A stretch of 64,000 bases of DNA from the NCBI RefSeq assembly GCF_033843265.1, contig NZ_JAWXRD010000040.1, positions 744,001-808,000 on the forward strand. Direction: 5' to 3'. Positions 1 through 7,906 of this stretch are shown piece by piece (the first letter of the stretch is position 1; each line of letters starts with the position of its first letter). The notes below the pieces were generated by a model that did no database searches, was not told the origin of the DNA, and worked only from the letters and a program-made list of their open reading frames with translations. This stretch comes from Scandinavium lactucae. GTDB lineage: Bacteria > Pseudomonadota > Gammaproteobacteria > Enterobacterales > Enterobacteriaceae. Made by a program: the position numbers and the translations under genes.

Positions 1-1
1 G

Positions 2-193
2 CTGGAAGGAGAAATAGGGTATACCTCGAATGAACCGGTGATGCTGTGTCTGATGTCAGCCATTGAAACGGGCGTCATTTACCTGATTAACGATGGTATC
101 GATCGTGGCTTGTGGAACCTGCAAAGTTCCGGCGAGGCGAACAATCCAATCCTTGCGAAATACCGCGATATGGCTTCACCGCCGGAATCCTGA
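2..193 (+). CDS. csgG: CsgG, curli secretion channel lipoprotein (C-terminal 63 residues)
   Basis: Only the 3' end of the gene is inside the window. CsgG forms the nine-subunit outer-membrane pore that exports the curli subunits CsgA and CsgB. The reading frame runs open from base 2 to the TGA at 191-193 and translates to the typical CsgG tail, including GYTSNEPVMLCLMSAIETG, an aspartate- and glycine-rich IND-GIDRGLW segment and a PPES terminus. The next gene downstream is ycdZ in opposite orientation, which is the E. coli order and supports the call. A bidirectional hairpin follows the stop. Confidence 0.95.
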   Translation: MEGEIGYTSNEPVMLCLMSAIETGVIYLINDGIDRGLWNLQSSGEANNPILAKYRDMASPPES

Positions 194-205
194 TACCGAT
201 TCGGC

Positions 206-239
206 AAAAAAAAGCGTAGCCACTTAGCTACGCTTTTTT
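206..239. terminator. Bidirectional terminator between csgG and ycdZ
   Basis: AAAAAAGCGTAGC and its reverse complement flank a CACTTA-type loop, with an A-run on one side and a T-run on the other. It sits between convergent csgG and ycdZ and can stop transcription from both sides. Confidence 0.85.
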
Positions 240-248
240 ATTTCTGAT

Positions 249-746
249 TTAATTCTCGGGGTTCATCTTCACGGCATTCTCAGCCGGTTGTCGCCGGGTG
301 CTCCAGGCTGCTAACCACAGTCCGCTGTTCTTCATCGCATAGCCAAAAATCAGCCCCACCAGCAGCGAAGGCACCACCAGTTTCCAGTCACCCTGCCCCG
401 CAAAGGTGGCGCAGGCTCCCATAAAGGTGCCCGGCACAAACGACAGCAGCATCTGCTTCGCCTGTAAACACATCAGGAACGCGACCACGCCGGTCATCAT
501 ATAACCGAGGATCTCCAGATGCGGCGCTAGCGCGCTGCCGTGGATAATCACCATCGCCCACACCACGCCGCTCATCACGGTGGCAGAAGCAATAGCCAGC
601 CCTTTCAGCCCACCCTGCGGACAGGCAAAGTAAGCGGTACAGCCGAGAAAGCCCGCCCAACTGAGCAGGCCGAGAGACACGGCAACCCATCCCCAGAGAC
701 CGGAGAGAATGCCTGTTGTCAGCGCGAGAGAGAGAAGTATGTTCAT
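249..746 (-). CDS. ycdZ: YcdZ, DUF1097 family inner-membrane protein
   Basis: A 165-residue protein with about five hydrophobic segments, matching E. coli YcdZ (163 residues) along its whole length. The start MNILLSLALTTGILSG at 746 is chosen because it matches the E. coli start; an in-frame extension to 815 would add 23 polar residues unlike the family. Conserved stretches include LSGLWGWVAVSLGLLSWAG and TAYFACPQGG. Its molecular function is unknown; the family is predicted to be integral to the inner membrane. It lies downstream of ycdY on the same strand but about 100 bases away, so co-transcription is possible, not shown. Confidence 0.9.
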   Translation of the reverse strand: MNILLSLALTTGILSGLWGWVAVSLGLLSWAGFLGCTAYFACPQGGLKGLAIASATVMSGVVWAMVIIHGSALAPHLEILGYMMTGVVAFLMCLQAKQMLLSFVPGTFMGACATFAGQGDWKLVVPSLLVGLIFGYAMKNSGLWLAAWSTRRQPAENAVKMNPEN

Positions 747-849
747 GCCGCGCATCATAGCAGATGCGCGGCTAGCAGATGAGATCGGACGCACAATTTT
801 TGCAACGACTGGCACTTCGTTACATTTACATTGTGATGCAAATCACCTT

Positions 850-1404
850 TTACTGCTCGTCGTCTTCCGAGATTTCGTCCCACATCGCGGAAATGGCTTC
901 GCGGGTAATAGTCGACAGCGTACGCCAGAACGCGGTAGTAGCGTGAGCATCCAGCTTACCGAGGAAGGTGCCAACCCACGGCAGCAGATAATCGGCAAAC
1001 AGGGTATCTACCGCTTCGTTCTCATCGTCAGCGGCGTTGTCTTCCAGCCAGGACGCCGCCAGCAGCAGCGTGCCGATGTGGTCGGCTGGCGTATCGCTCA
1101 GCGGCATTCCGCGTGAAGAGAGGAAGCTGCGCACATCGGCTTCTGTCGCCCCTTCAACCCAGGCGCTACGATAGGGGGAAACGCTACACTCTTCGCCGAC
1201 GAACAGCGCGTTGTAATCTGTTGCCACCTCCTGCATATCGCAGCTCTTTTGCAGACGTTCCAACAACTCGTCCTGCTCCAGCGGCCAGCTCGCCGCCAGC
1301 TTGCCGTCACGAATCAGCGTAAACAGCGGCACCAGCAGCGGATCCTGCGGTTGACGGTAGTACAGAGAGCCCAGCACGCGGCAGAGGATTGAAAACTCGT
1401 TCAT
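850..1404 (-). CDS. ycdY: YcdY, TorD/DmsD-family chaperone
   Basis: A 184-residue protein matching E. coli YcdY, an atypical member of the TorD family of redox-enzyme maturation chaperones. Typical features are the mostly helical composition and the NALFVGEECSVSPYRSAW segment, which resembles the family's E-x-x-P-x-x-S region. In E. coli, YcdY binds its neighbour YcdX and raises its phosphatase activity, and both affect swarming. Here the gene starts 21 bases after the ycdX stop on the same strand, which fits a ycdX-ycdY operon. It is cytoplasmic, with no signal peptide. Confidence 0.93.
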   Translation of the reverse strand: MNEFSILCRVLGSLYYRQPQDPLLVPLFTLIRDGKLAASWPLEQDELLERLQKSCDMQEVATDYNALFVGEECSVSPYRSAWVEGATEADVRSFLSSRGMPLSDTPADHIGTLLLAASWLEDNAADDENEAVDTLFADYLLPWVGTFLGKLDAHATTAFWRTLSTITREAISAMWDEISEDDEQ

Positions 1405-1425
1405 TCATTTATTCCATTGAGACAA

Positions 1426-2163
1426 TTAAAGTTCAGAAAATTCAGCAATCGGCGGCACGCCGCGCGATTCGAGGAAATTCAGGAACCGACGCGGGGTGAC
1501 ATTAAGGATCCGCTCTTCGGGGAAATCGACCGCATCCAGAATTTTTCGGCACTCGGTAAAGTCACCCAGTGTGAACGCGGTGTGGGAATCTGAGCCTAAC
1601 GCCACCCAACCTCCGGCATCACGCACCGCGGCGGCGACCGCCCGGCAGTTATCTTCGCTGCCGAGGCGCGAAGAGATGAAAGAGGAGTTATTGATTTCCA
1701 GCGCCACGTCGTGTTTCGCTGCAGCTTGCGCCACCGCGTTGATATCAATCGGGAATTTCGGGTTGCCCGGATGGCTTATCATGTGCACATTGCCGCTGGC
1801 GATCGCGGCAATCATCGCTTCGGTATGGGTGGCTTTATCCTGCGGCGGGAACACCGGTTCGTGGAATCCGGCGATGATAAAATCCAGAGAGGTCAGCATC
1901 GGTCCGGTGCAATCAATTTCGCCGAGCGTATTTTTAATGTTGGACTCAATGCCACGCAAAATCCCCACTCCATCGACCATCCGCGGCCAGATACGCATGT
2001 TGACGAAGTGCCAGTAGTGCGGGGCATCGGCCATATCAGGCCCGTGATCGGTAATCGCAAACAGCTTGATACCTTTGCGTTTCGCTTCGGCGATATAGTC
2101 ATGAAGGGTGCTGTAAGCGTGGGTGCTGGCGACGGTGTGCATATGCAGGTCAACAGGATACAT
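1426..2163 (-). CDS. ycdX: YcdX, PHP-domain zinc phosphatase
   Basis: A 245-residue PHP-superfamily metal-dependent phosphatase, the same length as E. coli YcdX. Metal ligands of the PHP fold are visible: DLHMHT near the N-terminus, ITDHG around residue 40, GIE near 73, SGNVHMISHPGN near 130, and GSDSHTA near 192. The ATG at 2163 is preferred over the GTG one codon upstream because the homologue begins MYPVDLHMH and a GAGGAGAA Shine-Dalgarno stretch lies just upstream. The natural substrate is not known. It is followed by its partner ycdY. Confidence 0.95.
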   Translation of the reverse strand: MYPVDLHMHTVASTHAYSTLHDYIAEAKRKGIKLFAITDHGPDMADAPHYWHFVNMRIWPRMVDGVGILRGIESNIKNTLGEIDCTGPMLTSLDFIIAGFHEPVFPPQDKATHTEAMIAAIASGNVHMISHPGNPKFPIDINAVAQAAAKHDVALEINNSSFISSRLGSEDNCRAVAAAVRDAGGWVALGSDSHTAFTLGDFTECRKILDAVDFPEERILNVTPRRFLNFLESRGVPPIAEFSEL

Positions 2164-2222
2164 CACATTCTCCTCTCTCTTTTAAAGCCAAGCATAGCAG
2201 GAATGCCTGGCCTTTATTAGCG

Positions 2223-2245
2223 AAAAACCCGGCACCGCCGGGTTG
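2223..2245 (-). terminator. Terminator after ghrA
   Basis: AACCCGGC/GCCGGGTT hairpin followed on the minus strand by a run of five T, directly after the ghrA stop and before ycdX. Confidence 0.8.
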
Positions 2246-2248
2246 AAC

Positions 2249-3187
2249 TCAGTATCCGCGTGACCTGTCGACCTGCCCGGTAACGGCTTCCCCGTTCTCC
2301 AGCCCGGTGATGGTTTTACCGATATAGGTAATGGCTTCCTGCGGACGCGTCACTGCCGCAATGTGCGGGGTCATTGCCACGCGAGGATGACGCCACAGCG
2401 GGCTTTCAACCGGGAGGGGTTCGCGGCTGAACACGTCGAGCATCGCGCCTTTCAGCTTGCCATTCTCCAGGGCGCGCAGGAGATCATCTTCATTGACATG
2501 CACCCCACGCGCGAGGTTCAGCAGATAGCTGTGATCCTGTAGTTGCTCGAGCAGCGAATGATTAATGATACCAACAGTCTCTGCGGTATTCGGCAGCAGG
2601 TTAATCAGTACCCGCGTTTCACGCAGGAACTCGCTCAGTTCGTCGCTACCGGCAAAACTCTTCACATTCGGCCAGTTTTTAGGGCTCCGGCTCCAGACTC
2701 GTACCGGGAAACCCCACGCCAGCAGGCTTTCGGCGACTTTACTGCCCAGCACGCCCGCCCCCATGATGCCGATAGTAAATTCTTCCCGGGAGTATTCATC
2801 CAGCGGCTGCCAGCGCGTTTCCTGTTTCAGCACCTGATAATCATCAAAGCGACGGAACCAGTGCAGTACCTGGCTGACCGCATATTCTTGCATTTGCAGG
2901 CCCATGCCGGTGTCCTCGAGACGGAACAACGGAATCGACTGTGGCAGCATTTCCGGATGTGCTTTCAGTTTGCTGAGAATGGAATCCACCCCAGCGCCGA
3001 GTGCAAATACGGCTTTCAGGTCGCGGCCTTGCAGCATCTCGACCGGTGGATGCCACACCAGCGCGTAATCGGCACTTTCGTTGTCGCCACTCTTCCATTC
3101 CCGGACGCGGGCCCCCGGCAGTTGTTTTTCCAGGGCAGCGATCCACCACGCGGCATCAAAAGTGGGATGGTAAAAAATAATCTCCAT
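2249..3187 (-). CDS. ghrA: GhrA, glyoxylate/hydroxypyruvate reductase A
   Basis: A 312-residue D-isomer-specific 2-hydroxyacid dehydrogenase with the same length as E. coli GhrA, which reduces glyoxylate to glycolate and hydroxypyruvate to glycerate with NADPH preference. The dinucleotide motif is GIMGAGVLGSKVAE near residue 140. The catalytic triad of the family is visible: Arg in NLARGVHV, Glu in SREPLP and His in MTPHIAAV. The ATG at 3187 has a GGAGAG Shine-Dalgarno sequence. It is cytoplasmic. In E. coli the pga operon lies between this gene and phoH; it is absent here, leaving tRNA genes and repeats. Confidence 0.96.
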   Translation of the reverse strand: MEIIFYHPTFDAAWWIAALEKQLPGARVREWKSGDNESADYALVWHPPVEMLQGRDLKAVFALGAGVDSILSKLKAHPEMLPQSIPLFRLEDTGMGLQMQEYAVSQVLHWFRRFDDYQVLKQETRWQPLDEYSREEFTIGIMGAGVLGSKVAESLLAWGFPVRVWSRSPKNWPNVKSFAGSDELSEFLRETRVLINLLPNTAETVGIINHSLLEQLQDHSYLLNLARGVHVNEDDLLRALENGKLKGAMLDVFSREPLPVESPLWRHPRVAMTPHIAAVTRPQEAITYIGKTITGLENGEAVTGQVDRSRGY

Positions 3188-3392
3188 ACTGCTCTCCTTT
3201 TATAATGCGTCTTTCTTTTATCAGGACGTTTGCGCTTCGATTGTGTGTTGTTTTATATCGGTTTGTCAGCATAGCAAATTTCAGCGGGCTATTAGAGATT
3301 AAGCGGATGATGAGAAAAAAAGCGGATCGCGGTTAATCCGAAACCAGGTTGGCTGAAGTTTGGCTAATCGCGTGGATTTTTAAAAAAGTTGA

Positions 3393-3421
3393 TTGACGCA
3401 AGTTACGCTTTTCCCTACATT
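3393..3421 (+). promoter_or_regulatory. Sigma-70 promoter of tRNA-Ser copy 1
   Basis: TTGACG (3393-3398), a 17-base spacer and TACATT (3416-3421), followed by a GC-rich discriminator (AGCGCCCG), as usual for growth-rate-controlled tRNA promoters. It ends about 35 bases before the tRNA. Confidence 0.75.
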
Positions 3422-3455
3422 AGCGCCCGTCCCAGCAACACTGGGAAGACAATAT

Positions 3456-3543
3456 GGTGAGGTGTCCGAGTGGCTGAAGGAGCACGCCTGGAAAGTGTGT
3501 ATACGGCAACGTATCGGGGGTTCGAATCCCCCCCTCACCGCCA
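3456..3543 (+). tRNA. serX: tRNA-Ser(GGA), copy 1
   Basis: An 88-base gene with encoded CCA. Acceptor GGTGAGG pairs with CCTCACC, the anticodon loop CTGGAAA gives anticodon GGA, a class II long variable arm follows, and the T-arm is GGTTCGAATCC. It appears identical to E. coli serW/serX and sits next to ghrA as serX does. It decodes UCC and UCU. Confidence 0.97.
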
Positions 3544-3555
3544 TATTCGAGATGA

Positions 3556-3586
3556 AAGCTCGTACGAAAGTACGGGCTTTTTTCTT
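3556..3586 (+). terminator. Terminator of tRNA-Ser copy 1
   Basis: AAGCTCGTAC, GAAA loop, GTACGGGCTT, then a T-rich run. The same hairpin follows copy 2. Confidence 0.85.
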
Positions 3587-3628
3587 TTATATCCTCCCGA
3601 CAAGGGGGGATGAGAATCCCCGACCGGG

Positions 3629-3728
3629 GTTCGACAACTGGCGTCAGCCAGTTGGACAGACCGGACGCTTGCGGACGGACTGCCCGCAGGGCGAGCAAAG
3701 CGAGTCCATCCCCCCCTCACCGCCATAT
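3629..3728 (+). other. tRNA-Ser 3'-end remnant with hairpin spacer
   Basis: After repeat copy 1 comes a structured stretch with an inverted repeat (CAACTGGCGTCAGCCAGTTG), then ATCCCCCCCTCACCGCCATATT (3707-3728), which repeats the last bases of the tRNA-Ser gene including CCGCCA. It looks like the tail of a third tRNA copy left by recombination or by an element using the tRNA 3' end as its site. No complete tRNA can be folded from it. Confidence 0.7.
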
Positions 3729-3735
3729 TTAAAGA

Positions 3736-3768
3736 AGAGCTCGCATGCAAATGCGGGCTTTTTTTTCG
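3736..3768 (+). terminator. Terminator after the tRNA 3' remnant
   Basis: GAGCTCGCAT, GCAA loop, ATGCGGGCTT with a run of T. It is a diverged relative of the two tRNA-Ser terminators. Confidence 0.8.
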
Positions 3769-3774
3769 TCTGTC

Positions 3775-3804
3775 GCCCGGTGGCGCTACGCTTACCGTGC
3801 CTAC
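3775..3804 (-). repeat. REP element
   Basis: On the minus strand it begins GTAGGCACGGTAAGCG and ends GCGCCACCGGGC, the usual enterobacterial REP shape (GTAGG head and an imperfect hairpin). Related copies are at 4127, 19725, 27795 and 32061. Confidence 0.7.
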
Positions 3805-3870
3805 AAAACCCGTATGACCGGCAGAGGCGCTCAATGCTTAACCGAACGCATCAAAATCAAGAAAATATCC

Positions 3871-3899
3871 TTGACCGTTTTCATCCAACTCCCTATAGT
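3871..3899 (+). promoter_or_regulatory. Sigma-70 promoter of tRNA-Ser copy 2
   Basis: TTGACC (3871-3876), a 17-base spacer and TATAGT (3894-3899), then AGCGCCCCG discriminator. It is unlike the spacer of promoter 1 although the tRNA units are near-identical, so the promoter lies outside the duplicated segment. Its -10 box is closer to consensus than that of copy 1. Confidence 0.75.
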
Positions 3900-3941
3900 A
3901 GCGCCCCGTTGCCCCCGAGAGGTCAGGCAGCGAAACAATAT

Positions 3942-4029
3942 GGTGAGGTGTCCGAGTGGCTGAAGGAGCACGCCTGGAAAGTGTGTATACGGCAACGTAT
4001 CGGGGGTTCGAATCCCCCCCTCACCGCCA
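3942..4029 (+). tRNA. tRNA-Ser(GGA), copy 2
   Basis: An 88-base gene, base-for-base the same as the copy at 3456-3543, with anticodon GGA and encoded CCA. E. coli has a single serX at this place, so the tandem pair reflects a local duplication or the arrangement of this lineage. Confidence 0.97.
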
Positions 4030-4041
4030 TATTCGAGATGA

Positions 4042-4071
4042 AAGCTCGTACGAAAGTACGGGCTTTTTTCT
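4042..4071 (+). terminator. Terminator of tRNA-Ser copy 2
   Basis: Same AAGCTCGTAC/GTACGGGCTT hairpin and T-rich run as after copy 1. Confidence 0.85.
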
Positions 4072-4126
4072 TTTATATTCTCCCGACAAGGGGGGATGAG
4101 AATCCCCGACCGGGTCTACAAAACCC

Positions 4127-4156
4127 GTAGGCCTGATAAGCGAAGCGCCATCAGGC
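4127..4156 (+). repeat. REP element
   Basis: GTAGGCCTGATAAGCG followed by AGCGCCATCAGGC, an imperfect hairpin of the REP family in the gap between tRNA-Ser copy 2 and phoH. Confidence 0.75.
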
Positions 4157-4173
4157 GGTAAACATTCCAAAAA

Positions 4174-4200
4174 CAGCAAAGCCCGCATGCGCGGGCTTTG
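4174..4200 (-). terminator. Terminator of phoH
   Basis: AAAGCCCGC/GCGGGCTTT hairpin downstream of the phoH stop, followed on the minus strand by GCTGTTTTT. Confidence 0.65.
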
Positions 4201-4217
4201 ATATCGACAAACCAAAC

Positions 4218-5288
4218 TCAGTTGTAGGCGTGTAACGTACGCTGGCAGAGCGCGGATCGCACGCAATCCTCTTTGTTAAAGCGAACGACACCGACCATAT
4301 CGTCCTCCTCAAAACGTGCCAGCGCATCGCTCAGGCCAGACACCACGCCCCGCGGTAAGTCACACTGGGTGATGTCGCCATTGACGATAACCGTCACGTT
4401 TTCCCCGAGGCGCGTCAGGAACATCTTCATTTGCGCTGCGGTCACGTTCTGGGCCTCGTCCAGAATCACAACCGCGTTTTCGAATGTACGTCCGCGCATG
4501 TAGGCGAACGGCGCGATCTCTACCTTGCCAATCTCCGGGCGCAGGCAGTATTGCATGAAGGACGCCCCCAGCCTTCTGACCAGTACGTCATAGACCGGGC
4601 GGAAATACGGAGCGAACTTCTCGGATATGTCTCCGGGTAAGAAACCAAGATCTTCATCGGCCTGCAGAACCGGACGGGTAACGATTATCCTCTCCACATC
4701 CTTATGAATAAGGGCCTCTGCCGCTTTCGCTGCGCTGATCCAGGTTTTCCCACACCCCGCTTCGCCGGTGGCGAAAATCAGCTGTTTACTCTCGATAGCA
4801 TTCAGGTAGTGCGCCTGAGCGTCATTGCGCGCTTCAATTGGAGAATGATCACGACTGTCCCTTGCCATGCCAATTGCTTCTACGCCACTCATCTGCACAA
4901 GCGAGGTGACCGATTCTTCTTCACGTTGTTTATGACTGCGTGAATCCCGTCTCAGCACACGTTTTGCTTCACGACGAGCTTTGATCACTGCTTTTTGTCT
5001 TCCCATGGATAGCACCTTGAGTTGTTGGTCAACATTACACGTGTCCGATTCGACACGATTATGCGCACTAACGTCTGAGGTTTGGCTTCCTTCTAAGCCA
5101 TTGCTTGCCGGTTGAATAGACGTGATGACGCGACTACGCGCCCCGCGCATCACATCGTTGGTGAACTCATTGGTTGGTGTAAAAGAGAGGAATTTTGTGG
5201 CGAAGAAATCGCTGCCGGAGGTGAGGCCTCCGCGCTGACTGGTGCGGTTGGTTTTACATTTATTATGTCCGGTACAGGACCCACCCAT
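4218..5288 (-). CDS. phoH: PhoH, phosphate-starvation-inducible P-loop ATPase
   Basis: PhoH is a cytoplasmic RecA-like ATPase of the phosphate regulon; its cellular role is still unclear. Walker A is visible as GEAGCGKTW, Walker B as VVILDEAQN, and a conserved GRTFENA stretch lies between. The start is ambiguous. The ATG at 5288 has a strong AGGAG Shine-Dalgarno sequence and gives 356 residues, close to the 354 annotated in E. coli. An internal ATG at 5006 (MGRQKAVIK) also has an AAGGTG site and gives 262 residues covering the whole conserved domain. The roughly 94-residue N-terminal extension shows no recognisable domain. No clear Pho box was found upstream. Confidence 0.92.
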   Translation of the reverse strand: MGGSCTGHNKCKTNRTSQRGGLTSGSDFFATKFLSFTPTNEFTNDVMRGARSRVITSIQPASNGLEGSQTSDVSAHNRVESDTCNVDQQLKVLSMGRQKAVIKARREAKRVLRRDSRSHKQREEESVTSLVQMSGVEAIGMARDSRDHSPIEARNDAQAHYLNAIESKQLIFATGEAGCGKTWISAAKAAEALIHKDVERIIVTRPVLQADEDLGFLPGDISEKFAPYFRPVYDVLVRRLGASFMQYCLRPEIGKVEIAPFAYMRGRTFENAVVILDEAQNVTAAQMKMFLTRLGENVTVIVNGDITQCDLPRGVVSGLSDALARFEEDDMVGVVRFNKEDCVRSALCQRTLHAYN

Positions 5289-5398
5289 TCGCGATCTCCT
5301 AAGTGACGACTTTCACGCACTGCCGGGAACTACCGCTGATGTAATAAGTACATCATGAATTATCATAAATGCAACATATTTTTTACCTGCAAGCAACC

Positions 5399-5425
5399 AA
5401 AACTATCCTGCCCGGACGGGCAGGA
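5399..5425 (-). terminator. Terminator of efeUOB
   Basis: TCCTGCCCG/CGGGCAGGA hairpin just downstream of the efeB stop, followed by GTTTTGG on the minus strand. Confidence 0.75.
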
Positions 5426-5432
5426 CAGATTA

Positions 5433-6716
5433 TCAGGCTTCCAACAGGCCCTGCGCGAGATAACCGGCGCGGTCTTTCACCCCTGGCAACACAAAGAAGT
5501 ACCCGCCGCCAATCGGCTTGATGTACTCCTCCAGCGCCTCGCCGTTGAGCCGCTTCTGCACCGCCAGAAAACCTTTTTCCAGGTCATGCTGGAAGCAGAC
5601 AAACAGCAGCCCCATTTCCAACTGACCCGAGTTGGTCACCCCGAGCGAATAGCTGTAGCCGCGACGCATCATCAGGCTGGATTCGGTTTCCGGAGTACGG
5701 GGATTCGCCAGTCGAATATGACTATCGAGCGCAATCACATCGCCATCAGGATCTTTAGCGTAGTCCGGGACATCGTGCTCGTGCTGCATCCCAAGCGGGG
5801 CCCCGGAATGCTTATCGCGCCCGAAAATGGTTTGCTGCTCTTTTAGCGGCGTGCGGTCCCAAAACTCGACGTGGAAGGCGATTATCCGCACCGCCTGATA
5901 GGATCCGCCGATGGCCCACGTCGGTTCATCTTGCCCTTCCGTGACCCACACGATGTTATCCATCAGCTTCGCGTCGTGGCTGTCCGGGTTGGCGGTGCCA
6001 TCCTTGAAGCCCAGCAGGTTCACCGGGGTTTCTTTGCCTTTGCTGCGGGCGGCATGGTCAGAGATAAACCCTTCCCGCTTCCAGCGCACGCTCAGTAAGT
6101 CCGGCGAATGCTTAATAATATCGCGCAGCGCATGAATGACCGTGTCCTGGGTGTTGGCGCAGATTTGCAGCAGCAGGTCCCCATGACACAGCGCCGCATC
6201 CAGTGAATCATTGGGAAAACGCGTCATGTGCTGGAGTTTTTTCGGTGCATACGGGGCCAGGCCGTAGCGCTCATCAAACAGCGACTGCCCCACCGACACG
6301 GTGATGGTCAGATTATCCGGCGCGATAAACGACCCGAGAATACCGGAATCCATCGGTGGCAGGCGTGGATTAGGCGTATCCGGCGCAGGCCCGCCAGTGG
6401 TCAGGAAGGCAATGCGGTCGGTCAACAGTTTGAACAGCCGCGTGAGATCCGCCTTATCGCTCGCCAGCACGTCAAAGGCCACCAGCATCATCGACGCCTG
6501 CTGAGGGGTCAACACACCGGCCTGATGCAGCCCATGAAACGGCTGAGTTTCCATTCGGGCATCCGGCGACAATGTTCCCGGCGCGCTTTGCGGTTTCGCC
6601 GCATGGGCGACTGGACATCCCCCGGTCAGCGCCAGCGCGCCTCCCAGCGCGCCAATATTTTTCAGTAAGCGACGACGAGACGGCTCGGTCACATCGTGTG
6701 GTTTATTCTGTGCCAT
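5433..6716 (-). CDS. efeB: EfeB, Tat-exported DyP-type haem peroxidase/deferrochelatase
   Basis: A 427-residue periplasmic DyP-type peroxidase, close to the 423 of E. coli EfeB (YcdB). The N-terminus carries a twin-arginine signal (SRRRLLKN) and a hydrophobic stretch ending in Ala-rich sequence, so the folded haem protein is exported by Tat. The DyP signature GFKDGTANP is present near residue 230. In the EfeUOB system it is thought to oxidise ferrous iron or help recover iron from haem. It is the last gene of the operon, 6 bases after efeO, with a terminator behind it. Confidence 0.96.
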   Translation of the reverse strand: MAQNKPHDVTEPSRRRLLKNIGALGGALALTGGCPVAHAAKPQSAPGTLSPDARMETQPFHGLHQAGVLTPQQASMMLVAFDVLASDKADLTRLFKLLTDRIAFLTTGGPAPDTPNPRLPPMDSGILGSFIAPDNLTITVSVGQSLFDERYGLAPYAPKKLQHMTRFPNDSLDAALCHGDLLLQICANTQDTVIHALRDIIKHSPDLLSVRWKREGFISDHAARSKGKETPVNLLGFKDGTANPDSHDAKLMDNIVWVTEGQDEPTWAIGGSYQAVRIIAFHVEFWDRTPLKEQQTIFGRDKHSGAPLGMQHEHDVPDYAKDPDGDVIALDSHIRLANPRTPETESSLMMRRGYSYSLGVTNSGQLEMGLLFVCFQHDLEKGFLAVQKRLNGEALEEYIKPIGGGYFFVLPGVKDRAGYLAQGLLEA

Positions 6717-6722
6717 AACGCC

Positions 6723-7850
6723 TTAGTCCAGTCCGAGGATCCCACGCAGATGGGCCAAATCTTCCGCCAGCGTGGTGATAGGCCCTTTTAGCGCATTGCG
6801 GTCAGCGTTGGTCAGCTTGTCGTAAGTCTGGTAGCCGTCTTTGGTCTTATACTTCGCCAGGATGGTATCGACTTTTTTGAAGTTGGCATCCACTTTCGCC
6901 AGCAAGGCACTGTTTTCTTTCTGCAATTGAGGACGCAGCAGGTCGACAATTTTTTGTGCGCCATCAACGTTGGCCTGGAAATCCCACAGATCGGTGTGGC
7001 TGTAACGATCTTCTTCCCCGCTAATTTTGCTGGCAGCGACTTCTTCAATCAGACCCGCGGCACCACCGACCACTTTTGACGGTGGGAAGGCCAGTTCGCT
7101 GATACGTTTTTGCAATTCCTGCACATCGCTATTCAGCTGGGTCGCGTAACCGTCCATCCCTTTGGTGGAGTTATCGCCAAACAGGGCTTTCTCCAGACGG
7201 TGGAACCCGGTGAATTTCGGGTCTTCCGCTTTCTTCTCGTAATCGTCTTCACGGGCATCAATGCTGCCGTCGAGGTCAGAGAACAGCTCCGCGATCGGTT
7301 CGATACGCTCGTAGTATTGACGCGTCGGGGCGTAAAGGGCTTTGGCTTTTTCAATATCACCCGCTTTCACCGCGTCGGTAAAGGCCTGAGTGCCTTTGAC
7401 CAGTTCAGCCGTTTGGGCGGTAACGTAAGTTTTATAGGCGGCAATCGCGTCGCCGAGGCTCAGCACGGCGTTAGCTTTCGCCGCATCCGCCGTGGCTGCG
7501 CCTTTAACGACCAGCGTGCCTTTCGGATTAGTCAGCAGGCCGCAGGTCATTTCATACTGACCCGGTTGCAGGTTGGCGGTCATTTTCTGAGTGAATCCCG
7601 GCGCGATATTTTCACGCTCTTCAACCACCATCACCCCTTTAAGAATTTCCCACTCCAGGGCTTTCTGGCTGTGGTTTTGGATGATGAATTGGGTTTTGCC
7701 CGCATTGACGGTGATGTTCATCGGCTCGCACTGTTTGTCAGTAACCGTGACTTTCACCTGCGGAATATCGGCGGCCTGCGCGGCAAAGGCGGAGGAAAAC
7801 AGCGCAGCCATGCCCAGCTGCAGCGCACTACGGCGGAAATTAATCGTCAT
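6723..7850 (-). CDS. efeO: EfeO, periplasmic iron-uptake protein (cupredoxin plus M75)
   Basis: A 375-residue periplasmic protein, identical in length to E. coli EfeO. A Sec signal peptide ends around AFAAQAADIP. An N-terminal cupredoxin-like domain (about residues 30-120, with the MTCGLL ligand region) is followed by an all-helical M75 imelysin-type domain with the metal-binding HxxE motif as GFHRLEKALFG. It is believed to hand iron to the EfeU permease. The gene lies between efeU (56-base gap) and efeB (6-base gap) on the same strand. Confidence 0.96.
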   Translation of the reverse strand: MTINFRRSALQLGMAALFSSAFAAQAADIPQVKVTVTDKQCEPMNITVNAGKTQFIIQNHSQKALEWEILKGVMVVEERENIAPGFTQKMTANLQPGQYEMTCGLLTNPKGTLVVKGAATADAAKANAVLSLGDAIAAYKTYVTAQTAELVKGTQAFTDAVKAGDIEKAKALYAPTRQYYERIEPIAELFSDLDGSIDAREDDYEKKAEDPKFTGFHRLEKALFGDNSTKGMDGYATQLNSDVQELQKRISELAFPPSKVVGGAAGLIEEVAASKISGEEDRYSHTDLWDFQANVDGAQKIVDLLRPQLQKENSALLAKVDANFKKVDTILAKYKTKDGYQTYDKLTNADRNALKGPITTLAEDLAHLRGILGLD

Positions 7851-7906
7851 GACCCATCCCTTTAAATAAGTATGTTGTAACTAAAAGCCAATCATTGTTG
7901 TGCCGA

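Larger units (their letters stand above)
3449..3628 (+). repeat. 180-bp direct repeat, copy 1 (tRNA-Ser plus terminator)
   Basis: This stretch recurs at 3935-4114 with one difference found by eye (C at 3591, T at 4077). The unit contains the whole tRNA-Ser gene, its terminator and a short tail, but not the promoter. Confidence 0.9.
3935..4114 (+). repeat. 180-bp direct repeat, copy 2 (tRNA-Ser plus terminator)
   Basis: Second copy of the unit at 3449-3628, offset by exactly 486 bases. Confidence 0.9.

Noticed and set aside
3393..4130. 245-residue open frame across both tRNA-Ser copies
   Set aside because: It translates tRNA genes and terminators, repeating the same 50 residues twice because of the DNA duplication. 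Not a protein gene.
7110..7865. 251-residue open frame antisense to efeO
   Set aside because: efeO is secure by homology; the antisense frame has no start site or domain.
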